Below are positions 34,071 through 42,244 of a stretch of 64,000 nucleotides of DNA, piece by piece (within the stretch, counting starts at the first letter, position 1; the number at the start of each line of letters is the position of its first letter). Made by a program: the position numbers and the translations under genes. This stretch comes from Bacillota bacterium. Lineage in GTDB: Bacteria; Bacillota; Clostridia; Peptostreptococcales; Anaerovoracaceae. The notes below the pieces were generated by a model that did no database searches, had not been told where the DNA came from, and was given only the letters and a program-made list of their open reading frames with translations. The stretch lies in assembly GCA_017431785.1 (NCBI GenBank), contig JAFRKJ010000071.1, positions 62,001-126,000 of the forward strand, read 5' to 3'.

Positions 34071-34865
34071 TTATAGCCCATATCGCTCAAACAACCTGCA
34101 TAGTATTCCAACATGAATTCCTGCCTCCATTTCAATGGCCGACTCACTCATAATTCCTTGCATGATAGCTCTTATCAAAAGCCATGCATCTTTCCCAAAG
34201 AAGACCTCTTCCACTCCAAATTCTTCAAGTTCATTTTGATACAAAAAATAATCAGTTGCGTATAATTTGCAGATCGATATCCTTCCAAGATGGTTAAAGA
34301 TAAGAGATATCGTTGTTGCAAGCATCTCGACATTCGTTGGAAAGTCGACTCGCTGTATCAAGTCTGTAGCAGTTTTCTTTCCATTACGAAGGACATCAAT
34401 CACAGGTCTATCATTTGCTACACCATAAACAACATCATTCATTGAAAATGATATCTTGTCTGAGAAATGGGTCGCCCCAAGCTGCTTCATCAATTCGACC
34501 TGTGAAGCATGGTATTCCATATACCCTCTGATTTTTGTGTACTTTGATTTGTCCTTCTTCGCTAATTTTTCAATGTCAGCCACATGTGTATATTCATGAA
34601 ATAAGATATAATCCGCATGCAACTCGGGAATATAGAGATCTTTCCATGCTAACAGCGAGTACTTGTCTGTTTCAACGTTATAAAGCACCTGTGCCCAAAC
34701 ACCATATCCCTTAGCATTTGCTTCTTCCATTGTAAGAACTACAGGTTTTCTTTCAACAGCTGGGAATGAATCCAATCCCATGAATTCCATATACTCTTTT
34801 TGAGTACGGTTCAGATATGCATTAAGCGCAAACTTTTCCCTAGCTGTTATTGGTGAATTATTCAT
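34071..34865 (-). CDS. HEYTH metallopeptidase-like protein of the defence operon
   Basis: A 264-residue protein with HEYTH at 90-94 in a helix (ADYILFHEYTHVADIEKL) and a second conserved-looking helix EYHASQVELM (117-126) that could supply the third zinc ligand. This is the layout of small ImmA/gluzincin-like peptidases. There is no signal peptide, so it should be cytoplasmic. It is the last gene of a tight five-gene operon; the upstream gene ends 7 bp before its ATG. Peptidases are found as effectors or activators in several bacterial immune systems, but its role here is inference from context. I do not recognise a named family. Confidence 0.65.
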   Translation of the reverse strand: MNNSPITAREKFALNAYLNRTQKEYMEFMGLDSFPAVERKPVVLTMEEANAKGYGVWAQVLYNVETDKYSLLAWKDLYIPELHADYILFHEYTHVADIEKLAKKDKSKYTKIRGYMEYHASQVELMKQLGATHFSDKISFSMNDVVYGVANDRPVIDVLRNGKKTATDLIQRVDFPTNVEMLATTISLIFNHLGRISICKLYATDYFLYQNELEEFGVEEVFFGKDAWLLIRAIMQGIMSESAIEMEAGIHVGILCRLFERYGL

Positions 34866-34872
34866 ACAAATC

Positions 34873-35502
34873 CTATTCCGTCACAAATGTTCTCAGCGTA
34901 CACTCAGTCTTAAAGTAATGCTTTCCAGTTATAACTTCATCTACTACTATGCGCATATTTGCATCAAGGGATTTATTAGCTGAAATAGATTTTAATCCTT
35001 CACGCAGTTCTTCAACTGGCATGTAGAAGTTGAAGGCTTCCCCCTGATTCAATCGCCTTGGGAACTTTGGCATATAAGAATCAAACGGGGTTCCTTCAGA
35101 TATCATTCCCACAAACACATCACCCTCTTTCTCACCGAAGTTCAAATATATATTATCAACCGTTATTGGTCTTATACCGGCATTCTTCACTGTTATAATC
35201 CACACTGCAATACTATTCACCTCCGGAATGTGACTCAAGCCATATCCAGAGGTTATGTTTGCGTCAATCTTAACCTTCTGTGGCAACCAAAATGCAAAGA
35301 TAGACATCACCAGGGCAACTGCTCCGAATACTGAGCCTGCCCAGCTACCGATAGCACCGATCTTCGTCCAGCGCAATGATTCTGCTGTGAAATCAGTGTT
35401 TGGATCTGCAGGCTGGCATAGTCTTAAAATTGTCCACACGCTAAGACAGATAAGAACCATTGTGGCTGTAATTATTATTGTAATCAGTATCTTCTTTTTC
35501 AT
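34873..35502 (-). CDS. Two-helix membrane protein of the defence operon
   Basis: A 209-residue protein with two N-terminal membrane helices (about 5-27, ILITIIITATMVLICLSVW, and 47-70, IGSWAGSVFGAVALVMSIFA). A beta-rich domain (about 75-209) follows and includes VWIITVKNAGIRPITVDNIY. No catalytic motif is visible. The start lies 2 bp after the HEPN gene stop. The membrane anchor plus soluble domain resembles the effector or sensor layout of membrane-acting defence proteins. I do not recognise the family. Confidence 0.6.
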   Translation of the reverse strand: MKKKILITIIITATMVLICLSVWTILRLCQPADPNTDFTAESLRWTKIGAIGSWAGSVFGAVALVMSIFAFWLPQKVKIDANITSGYGLSHIPEVNSIAVWIITVKNAGIRPITVDNIYLNFGEKEGDVFVGMISEGTPFDSYMPKFPRRLNQGEAFNFYMPVEELREGLKSISANKSLDANMRIVVDEVITGKHYFKTECTLRTFVTE

Positions 35503-35504
35503 GT

Positions 35505-36320
35505 TTATGTTACGGGATTCCTCGGAACAACAACACAGACATCCAGCATCTTATGCAGATATGAGATTTGTGTCAAAATATCAACAGCATCATTCACGTT
35601 TATATCCCACCTAATCCGCAATTCGTGAGCTGTAACGTTTCTTACTAGGTGAATCACTCCGCATAACATTTCTTTCAGTCCATTCTGCTGATTCTTTTCT
35701 GATTCTGTTCTCAAACTGTTGAATGCAATGTGTGGATCTCGTATCGAAAATGCAGTCTGAAATAATTCTGTACCATCAGCTTCTAAGCCAGACATTTCTC
35801 TCACACGATCGCAAAGGCTCTTTGCTGCTTCATGGACAGCATGGAAATAATCCTCCGCGAGCAGTTCTTCTTTACAACAGTTCAAAACATATTGATGCGC
35901 ATGATATCCTGCCAGTTGATCTCGCAATTGTTTCGTTCTTCTTCGAACTTCCGAAAGTCTTTCAGCCTCTGTTATCCGATAGAACTTTCCATCATCACGA
36001 ATTTCAACTCCAACAAACATGAGCACTCTGTTGACTTCAAGCCGCATCCTCTCATATCGATCATGATTTTGCAATCCTTGTGCAGGCTCGAAACAATGTT
36101 GCAAGAATGCATATACTGCATTGGTCGACTTATCATTATTGGCACTTGCACAAAAAGCATTGTGTAACCGTTTCCACTTGGTTAATCCCGGATCTGGATC
36201 TGGTATTCTGCATTGAGCGAGATGGTGCCCAATTTCAGAACCTGTAAAACCATTACCCGTATCCCCAAGCACTTTCGCAATCTGCTCAATTTGTGGTTGT
36301 GATAATGCTGGCAACCCCAT
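35505..36320 (-). CDS. TIGR02391/HEPN abortive-infection-type protein
   Basis: A 271-residue protein. The C-terminal part matches the TIGR02391 (Ymh/HEPN Abi) pattern: YFHAVHEAAKSLCDRVREMS, NSLRTESEKNQQNG, then RNVTAHELR. In the last, Arg227 and His232 form the R-x4-H motif of HEPN ribonucleases. Such proteins usually cut RNA on activation. I chose ATG at 36320, with GGGAGG 8 nt upstream; GTG at 36329 and ATG at 36326 are also in frame but abut the ribosome site. The gene begins just past the ThsA-like stop and is followed by the membrane protein. Confidence 0.78.
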   Translation of the reverse strand: MGLPALSQPQIEQIAKVLGDTGNGFTGSEIGHHLAQCRIPDPDPGLTKWKRLHNAFCASANNDKSTNAVYAFLQHCFEPAQGLQNHDRYERMRLEVNRVLMFVGVEIRDDGKFYRITEAERLSEVRRRTKQLRDQLAGYHAHQYVLNCCKEELLAEDYFHAVHEAAKSLCDRVREMSGLEADGTELFQTAFSIRDPHIAFNSLRTESEKNQQNGLKEMLCGVIHLVRNVTAHELRIRWDINVNDAVDILTQISYLHKMLDVCVVVPRNPVT

Positions 36321-36325
36321 GGCCA

Positions 36326-37195
36326 TCACCTCCCGGGAATTGATTTGAAGCTATCCTTGTATTCATAGAGCTGAAGTTCTTTCGCATTATCATTAATAAC
36401 AACTTTTAGTGTTGACTTAAACTCTAGATCGCTGCTGTTTAACGTACACAACATGCATCGAAGAAGGGAATCGTTGCTTTGACTCGCCCCTTCAAATCGG
36501 GCAATTCCCGATCCTAGCAAGGGCAATACTACATCATTGTAAACATACATACCGTTAATCTGATCCCACATTTCTCGCAGGGTTCTTTCATATTCAGGCA
36601 TTGATGTATAAGCCTTAACTGTGCCGTTTACCTTCTTCTGTTTTGTGAGTGCTACCATTAGATAAGTACTTTCATCAACAGAGCTGTCATATCTAATCAC
36701 TGTGCCAAGCGGAAAATCATACAGGCCATCTTCGTCCTTATCAATCCCAAGTATCTTCGCCTTTTCTTCAACAACTTTCTCTATCTCATCTTTTTTTCCG
36801 TGCTCTAATATGAGCTGACCATGAAGAGATTTTTTTGAAATGATTACATCATCTACCCTCGTATCGAAATGAGAATCACAGCCTATGACTTTATATCCAG
36901 CATAGTCAAATATATTACCAGTAGATATTTCAACCGCTGTAGCGCCAATTGTAAGCTCAATTGAATCCTTAAATATGCGCCCAATGGCTATATATGTAAG
37001 GAAATAGGCAATAGCAAATACCACAAGAACAACAACTAGACTGAGTTTCCAGCTGTTTGTTACTCCTTCCAAAGAAACACCTATGATTGATAATACGGTG
37101 GAAACTAGCCCAATTAATGACCCGGATATTATTGCGCTGTCTCTACTTCTTGCGGATAGCCCGTTGAACCATTTCCAAATATTTTTCATTATCAT
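36326..37195 (-). CDS. thsA: ThsA-like Thoeris effector (two membrane helices + macro domain)
   Basis: A 289-residue protein with two membrane helices at about 20-41 and 49-71 followed by a macro-like domain (about 83-285). Key segments are STGNIFDYAGYKVIGCD (91-107), the DTRVDD/SLHGQLI region, and LPLLGSGIARFEG (224-236). This matches the ThsA_Macro family (formerly DUF6430). In type II Thoeris the macro domain senses a nucleotide signal made by the TIR partner and the membrane part is thought to kill the cell. Its ATG overlaps the TIR gene stop as TAATG. The family call rests on motif memory plus the TIR partner. Confidence 0.8.
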   Translation of the reverse strand: MIMKNIWKWFNGLSARSRDSAIISGSLIGLVSTVLSIIGVSLEGVTNSWKLSLVVVLVVFAIAYFLTYIAIGRIFKDSIELTIGATAVEISTGNIFDYAGYKVIGCDSHFDTRVDDVIISKKSLHGQLILEHGKKDEIEKVVEEKAKILGIDKDEDGLYDFPLGTVIRYDSSVDESTYLMVALTKQKKVNGTVKAYTSMPEYERTLREMWDQINGMYVYNDVVLPLLGSGIARFEGASQSNDSLLRCMLCTLNSSDLEFKSTLKVVINDNAKELQLYEYKDSFKSIPGR

Positions 37196-37701
37196 TAACC
37201 ATCAATTGCATTCGCAATTCCATTGTAGTCCCAGTAATTCTTCCCGTCTGTACCCCGATACCACATTTTCTGATGTGTTCCCTTCCATCGCACTGCCTCC
37301 GGACAGAGACTGCGATCTACAGAGCCACTGTTATAAAGAACCACAATCTTCAAATTGTCTGCAACGGCTTTATCACATTCGAATTTGATGAAGGAACGGT
37401 AATCAACAGTATATCCTCGGCCGCAAGAATACGTATGGCTATTGTAGCTTCCACATAGCTGGCATCCGCCTTTGGTAACTGTATCGGTATGATCACCCAC
37501 AATGAGGATGAATTTATAGGATTGATCGAGCCGATTTCTAAGAGATTTTTTTATGGAACACGCAAGGCTGTCATCATTAGATTGTTGGATATCATGCGCA
37601 TCTTTAAAATAAATATAGCCATTTCTTCTCATCCAATAAAGGCAGTCAACAGCTCCCTTATCATGGTCAAAGTCTGCGGCAATGTACGTATAGTCCTTCA
37701 T
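37195..37701 (-). CDS. thsB: ThsB-like TIR-domain protein
   Basis: A 168-residue single TIR-like domain. The first strand YIAADFDHDKGA (6-17), the strand and loop FILIVGDHTDTV (64-75), and Glu108 in FIKFECDKAVADNLKIVVLY fit ThsB-type TIR proteins. Glu108 takes the place of the catalytic glutamate. On phage infection such proteins convert NAD to a signalling molecule that triggers ThsA. Between strand and catalytic helix is a Cys-rich insert (Cys80, Cys83, Cys93), perhaps metal-binding. It is the first gene of the operon, with GGGAG 13 nt before the ATG, a long spacing. Confidence 0.8.
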   Translation of the reverse strand: MKDYTYIAADFDHDKGAVDCLYWMRRNGYIYFKDAHDIQQSNDDSLACSIKKSLRNRLDQSYKFILIVGDHTDTVTKGGCQLCGSYNSHTYSCGRGYTVDYRSFIKFECDKAVADNLKIVVLYNSGSVDRSLCPEAVRWKGTHQKMWYRGTDGKNYWDYNGIANAIDG

Positions 37702-37850
37702 AGTATTATTTCATCTCCCTTCGTTAATAGTCTACGTGAAATTCAATTCCACTTCGTTCTTCATGACATCAATTCTATGGATTGCACAGCGGCATTAATA
37801 AATGTCGCAATCAGCAACATTGGCTATAATTCTTAATGAAATCGATAATA

Positions 37851-37879
37851 ATTATATCACGAAAAACCCGTTCTGTCTA
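37851..37879 (-). promoter_or_regulatory. Promoter of the Thoeris-like operon
   Basis: Minus strand TAGACA, 17 nt, TATAAT. The predicted start point is about 145 bp upstream of the TIR gene, so there is a long leader. Its -35 box directly abuts the -35 box of the plus-strand promoter of the neighbouring gene, together reading TGTCTATTGACA. Confidence 0.6.
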
Positions 37880-37909
37880 TTGACATGCATCCATGTTGTC
37901 TGTTATTAT
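37880..37909 (+). promoter_or_regulatory. Promoter of the XRE-dehydrogenase gene
   Basis: TTGACA, 18 nt, TATTAT on the plus strand. The predicted start is about 75 bp upstream of the TTG start codon. It is back-to-back with the defence-operon promoter, so one bound protein could affect both. Confidence 0.65.
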
Positions 37910-37946
37910 GTTAATGTTTTATTGGCTCTTCAAATCGAGCATGCAG

Positions 37947-37963
37947 TGTTGCTATTAGCAACA
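37947..37963 (+). promoter_or_regulatory. Perfect 8+1+8 palindrome in the leader; candidate operator
   Basis: TGTTGCTA-T-TAGCAACA lies between the predicted transcription start and the ribosome binding site of the XRE-dehydrogenase gene. A half site AGCAACATT recurs at 37813-37821, in the leader of the divergent defence operon. The downstream gene encodes an XRE-type HTH, so autoregulation is plausible. Confidence 0.5.
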
Positions 37964-37991
37964 TTTAACAGCGGTACAGAAAGGATCTATT

Positions 37992-39488
37992 TTGAAGAAA
38001 CTATCCCTCAATCTCCTTGCCGAGACGGTTGTCTCCCAGCGCAAGGCTAGGAAGATCACACAAGTCCAGTTATCCCAGATGACTGGTATCAATCGATCCA
38101 TCCTATCCAGGCTTGAATCAGAAGATTACATGCCTTCTGTAGATCAGTTACAGGCGCTTTCTGAAGTGCTGGATTTCAATCCTGCAGACCTGTTCATCCC
38201 ATCTGAAGTGGCTGCCCCTATGGTAGACAAGAAATACAATATCGCTGTGGCAGGCACCGGTTACGTTGGTCTTTCTCTTTCAGTTCTCCTTGCTCAGCAC
38301 AATCATGTGACCGCGGTCGATATCATACCGGAGAAGGTCGAAAAACTAAACGCATATATCTCCCCTATTCAGGACGAATATATCGAGAAGTATTTATCTC
38401 AGGCAAAATCTGGAGAGCGCGAGTTGGATCTTACAGCCACAACGGATGGTGCTGCCGCTTATGCAGATACCGATTATATCATCATTGCTGCTCCAACCAA
38501 TTATGATCCGAAAAGTAACTATTTCGACTGCTCTGCTGTCGAGTCGGTAATCGAACTCATTCTTGCATCAACAGAAGCAAGAACTACCAAGCCAACAATC
38601 GTCATCAAGTCAACGATTCCTGTCGGATACACAGAGGAAATTCGTCGCAAATATAACGCCAATAACATCATATTCAGCCCGGAATTCTTACGTGAGTCAA
38701 AGGCCCTGTATGACAATCTCTATCCGAGTAGGATCATCGTAGGCTGTGATGAGGCTACCGAAGACGCAGCTCATACTTTTGCTACCCTTCTGCAGCAAGG
38801 AGCAATCAAACAGAATATTGAAACACTGTTCATGGGATTTACAGAAGCCGAAGCAACAAAGCTTTTTGTAAACACATATCTGGCTCTCCGGGTCTCATAC
38901 TTTAACGAGCTGGATACCTATGCCGAAGTCAAAGGTCTCCAGACAGCACCAATCATCAAAGGCGTCTGTTTAGATCCGAGAGTCGGTGATTACTATAACA
39001 ACCCTTCCTTTGGTTATGGTGGGTACTGTCTGCCTAAGGATACAAAGCAGCTCCTGGCCAACTATAGCAGCGTCCCGCAGAATATGATGACCGCAATCGT
39101 TGAAAGCAATCGCACTAGAAAGGATTTCATAGCGGACAGAGTACTTCAGATGGCAGGCTATTATAGCTACACCGATAATGGGTACGACAGTAGTCGTGAG
39201 CATCCAGTTACTGTTGGTGTATACAGACTTACAATGAAGTCTAACTCAGATAATTTTAGACAATCTTCAATACAAGGAGTTATGAAAAGAATCAAAGCAA
39301 AAGGCGCTTCTGTCATAATATATGAGCCTACACTTGAGAACGGGAGCACCTTTTTTGGAAGTAAAATCGAAAATGATTTGAAAAAGTTTAAGAAGATATG
39401 CAATTGTATAATTGCAAACAGATACGATCCTGTTTTAGAGGATGTAAAGGAAAAGGTATATACACGAGATTTATTTCAACGAGATTGA
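37992..39488 (+). CDS. XRE-HTH fused to nucleotide-sugar (UDP-glucose-type) dehydrogenase
   Basis: A 498-residue fusion. Residues 1-70 form a complete XRE helix-turn-helix ([34 protein letters not shown]). Residues 82-480 form a UDP-glucose/UDP-ManNAc-type dehydrogenase with NAD site [11 protein letters not shown] (GTGYVG at 88-93), the [12 protein letters not shown] segment, and the catalytic Cys346 in [14 protein letters not shown]. It should oxidise a UDP-hexose to the uronate for capsule synthesis. The start is TTG with AAAGGA upstream. It is the only plus-strand gene of the capsule locus. The fused DNA-binding domain suggests an enzyme that also reports on sugar-nucleotide supply by controlling transcription. 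Confidence 0.9.
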   Translation: MKKLSLNLLAETVVSQRKARKITQVQLSQMTGINRSILSRLESEDYMPSVDQLQALSEVLDFNPADLFIPSEVAAPMVDKKYNIAVAGTGYVGLSLSVLLAQHNHVTAVDIIPEKVEKLNAYISPIQDEYIEKYLSQAKSGERELDLTATTDGAAAYADTDYIIIAAPTNYDPKSNYFDCSAVESVIELILASTEARTTKPTIVIKSTIPVGYTEEIRRKYNANNIIFSPEFLRESKALYDNLYPSRIIVGCDEATEDAAHTFATLLQQGAIKQNIETLFMGFTEAEATKLFVNTYLALRVSYFNELDTYAEVKGLQTAPIIKGVCLDPRVGDYYNNPSFGYGGYCLPKDTKQLLANYSSVPQNMMTAIVESNRTRKDFIADRVLQMAGYYSYTDNGYDSSREHPVTVGVYRLTMKSNSDNFRQSSIQGVMKRIKAKGASVIIYEPTLENGSTFFGSKIENDLKKFKKICNCIIANRYDPVLEDVKEKVYTRDLFQRD

Positions 39489-39489
39489 T

Positions 39490-39529
39490 AGGTTCAATGT
39501 GAGCTGCCGTGAGGCAGCTCATTGAACCT
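39490..39529. terminator. Bidirectional terminator between convergent genes
   Basis: A long near-perfect stem (AGGTTCAATGTGAGCTGCC pairing with GGCAGCTCATTGAACCT around GTGA) fills the 40 bp between the dehydrogenase and phosphomutase stops. It is followed on the plus strand by TATTTCATTTTT. It ends transcription from both sides. Confidence 0.85.
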
Positions 39530-41214
39530 TATTTCATTTTTAGATCAATTTCTCTTTTTATATTCTTTTCTATTTCTATAGTTTCTTTTTGCTCTGTGCC
39601 GGACACACTAATATATATTTTTAACTTTGGTTCTGTTCCGCTCGGCCTAATTACAACTGACGAGCCTCCCTCAAGCTTAAACTTAATTACATCTGATTTG
39701 GGTAGTCCGTTGATGCCGCTCTTGTAGTCTATCGTATGCTCTACTCTAAGTCCCCCTATCGTTTCGATACTCTCGCGGAAAATTTCCATAATTCCCTGCA
39801 TTTTTAGCATTCCACTTGAGCCTTCAAATTGATAGCTATGTAGGGTGTTCATACAGTATCCGTAGGTGTCATATATTTCCTCCAACTTATCTAGAAGGCT
39901 AATCCCTTTTGCCTTATAATATGCAAACATCTCACATATCATAAACGCAGCATTAACTGCATCTTTATCACGTACATATGTCCCTGTGAGATAACCATAT
40001 GACTCTTCAAAGCCGCAAATATAATCCTTCTCTCTCCCATCTTCCTCTAGTTTTCCAATAACCTCTCCGATAAACTTGAATCCAGTCAGTACGTTGATAG
40101 TCTTCACATCATAATTAGCTGCAATTTTTTCTGCCAAATCCGTTGTAACTATAGTCTTGACAAATACTGGGTTCTCAGGCATCTTGCCATGCTTTTGTCT
40201 CTGGTTGCAGATATAGTCTAGCAGCAAAATGCCCACTTCATTTCCAGTAATGAGCCGATAATCCAAACCATCTTTGACTGCGATGCCGCATCTATCTGCA
40301 TCGGGGTCAGTTGCAAGTAGAAGATCTGCCCCTATCTTTTCGCAGTATTTAAGGCCAAGTTCCATCGCTTCACGAATCTCAGGATTCGGGTATGGACATG
40401 TCGGGAAATTCCCATCAGGCTTTTCCTGCTCAGCAACGACAGTGATGTTTGAAAAACCGGACTCTTGCAATGCTCTTGTAACAGGCTTAAGCCCTGTCCC
40501 GTTTAAAGGGCTGTATACTATTGCAACATCACGATTTATCTCGTCACTAAATAGAACTGACTGTCCTTTTATTTCTTCAATGAAGGCCGTATATACATCA
40601 TCACTAATATATTCGACAAATCCCTTTTGAAGAGCTTCATTGAAAGCAATCGACTTTACGTCGTCGAATACATCAATCTTATTGATTTCGGTAAGTATGG
40701 CGTCAGCTGTTTCTGTCGTAATCTGGCAACCATCGTCTCCGTATACTTTATATCCGTTGTATTTTGATGGATTATGGGAAGCGGTGATCACGATTCCTGC
40801 AGAACAGTCTAACGCACGAACCGCATATGATAGGCAAGGGGTAGGCATCAACTCGGAATACATGTATGTTTTGATACCGTTTGCCACAAACACCTCTGCT
40901 GCCGTTCTACTGAATAAATCTGATTTGATTCTGCTATCGTAAGCAATGGCAATAGAAGGAGACTCGAGGAAGTGCTTGTTCACATAGTTAGCCAATCCCT
41001 GACTAGCCTTGGCAACCGTGTAAACATTCATACGATTAGATCCAGCGCCAATTACACCGCGCAAACCGCCAGTTCCAAAAGCGAGGTCGCGATAAAAAGC
41101 ATCCTCTATTTCATTACTATCCATTGATAATAATTCTTCGTGAATATCCACGATATCAGCAGACTTCTCTTCCCAGCGTTTGTATTCGTCTACTATTTCA
41201 TTTATATTTCTCAT
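39529..41214 (-). CDS. Phosphoglucomutase/phosphomannomutase
   Basis: A 561-residue alpha-D-phosphohexomutase. The phosphoserine is Ser146 in TASHNPSKYNGYK, the metal loop is DPDADRCG, the sugar-specificity loop is in GFEESYGYL, and the phosphate-binding loop is RPSGTEPKLKIY. Size matches PgcA-type enzymes, which interconvert hexose 1- and 6-phosphates. Being next to manA and manC, it likely supplies mannose-1-phosphate, and may also supply glucose-1-phosphate for RfbA. It is the last gene of the minus-strand cluster. Confidence 0.92.
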   Translation of the reverse strand: MRNINEIVDEYKRWEEKSADIVDIHEELLSMDSNEIEDAFYRDLAFGTGGLRGVIGAGSNRMNVYTVAKASQGLANYVNKHFLESPSIAIAYDSRIKSDLFSRTAAEVFVANGIKTYMYSELMPTPCLSYAVRALDCSAGIVITASHNPSKYNGYKVYGDDGCQITTETADAILTEINKIDVFDDVKSIAFNEALQKGFVEYISDDVYTAFIEEIKGQSVLFSDEINRDVAIVYSPLNGTGLKPVTRALQESGFSNITVVAEQEKPDGNFPTCPYPNPEIREAMELGLKYCEKIGADLLLATDPDADRCGIAVKDGLDYRLITGNEVGILLLDYICNQRQKHGKMPENPVFVKTIVTTDLAEKIAANYDVKTINVLTGFKFIGEVIGKLEEDGREKDYICGFEESYGYLTGTYVRDKDAVNAAFMICEMFAYYKAKGISLLDKLEEIYDTYGYCMNTLHSYQFEGSSGMLKMQGIMEIFRESIETIGGLRVEHTIDYKSGINGLPKSDVIKFKLEGGSSVVIRPSGTEPKLKIYISVSGTEQKETIEIEKNIKREIDLKMK

Positions 41215-41218
41215 ACAG

Positions 41219-42223
41219 TTATCCTCTCACATCCAACATCTGCATCTTACCATGTACTCGAATTTCTGCTGATTCTGCGGGGATGAAGATGCAATCGCCC
41301 TTATATACATTCAGCACATCTCCGTCAAAAGACAGGGTTCCACATCCATTAACGCACAATAGCACTCTGAAGCTAAGCTCGTCAGAGTGAAACCATACCT
41401 CCTGTCTGCGTTCTGTGTTAATTATCCTACGATGCACCTCGAAGTATTTACATCTTCCAATCATTTCGCTTGCGACACCAGGCTGATACTTAAGCACACG
41501 AAGCGGCTGTTTGGGTCTTTTTGACCCAGTCAACCTTGCAACTTCTAATGCTTTGTCAATATGAAGTTCACGCTTCCTTCCATCTTTATCGATTCTATCA
41601 TAATCATAGAGACGGTAAGTGAGGTTGCTGTTCTGTTGTATTTCTGCTACAAGCACGCCCGCCCCAATCGCGTGTATCATCCCAGGCTCCATAAAAAACA
41701 CATCATTCTTTTTTACTGGTACTTTCTGCAGATACTTTCCAACAGTACCCTTATCAATGCTTTTTTTGAGCTCATCCGCTGTTACATCTGCAGCGAGACC
41801 ATATATTATATTTGCCCCTTTGACCGCATCTAGTACATACCACATTTCGGTTTTGCCTGGCTGTCCATTTTCATTGAGATAAGCATATTCATCACTTGGA
41901 TGCACTTGCACAGAAAGATCTCTGTTTGCATCAATGAATTTGATCATCACCGGCAGACTGCCATTAGCCCCAGATAAAGGGTGTGTTCCCAAATATTCCG
42001 GATGCTCTTCCAATACATCTGCCAGAGTCCTTCCTGTCATTTCTCCGGATGAAACATAAGACAGCCCGTCCGGATGTGTACTGCATTCCCAGGTCTCGGC
42101 CAGTGGAAAAATATCCATATTTTTTGCAAATTCGTCATTAAGCCTTTTACCTCCCCACAGATAATCCTTACCTGCAGGTCTGAGCAAAAAAGGCTTCCTG
42201 AGCTCGCGATTATTGTCGCTCAT
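41219..42223 (-). CDS. manA: Mannose-6-phosphate isomerase, class I
   Basis: A 334-residue zinc-dependent isomerase converting fructose-6-phosphate to mannose-6-phosphate. The N-terminal part has LLRPAGKDYLWGGKRLNDEF; the zinc and active-site segment includes LSVQVHPSDEYAYLNENG and FFMEPGMIHAIGAGVLVAEI. It matches short Firmicutes-type ManA. It opens the GDP-mannose/GDP-fucose route together with the mutase and ManC beside it. Spacing to the mutase gene is only 4 bp. Confidence 0.92.
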   Translation of the reverse strand: MSDNNRELRKPFLLRPAGKDYLWGGKRLNDEFAKNMDIFPLAETWECSTHPDGLSYVSSGEMTGRTLADVLEEHPEYLGTHPLSGANGSLPVMIKFIDANRDLSVQVHPSDEYAYLNENGQPGKTEMWYVLDAVKGANIIYGLAADVTADELKKSIDKGTVGKYLQKVPVKKNDVFFMEPGMIHAIGAGVLVAEIQQNSNLTYRLYDYDRIDKDGRKRELHIDKALEVARLTGSKRPKQPLRVLKYQPGVASEMIGRCKYFEVHRRIINTERRQEVWFHSDELSFRVLLCVNGCGTLSFDGDVLNVYKGDCIFIPAESAEIRVHGKMQMLDVRG

Positions 42224-42244
42224 GTTCAGTCGACCCTTCTAAAT

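Noticed and set aside
36326-37195. Simple ADP-ribose-processing macro enzyme
   Set aside because: The two membrane helices, the overlapping TIR gene and the LPLLGSGIARFEG segment fit the ThsA effector family better.
41974-41981. A further CCCTTTAT box on the minus strand
   Set aside because: It lies inside manA and has no right-hand box at 19 nt, so it is not a fifth copy of the promoter motif.
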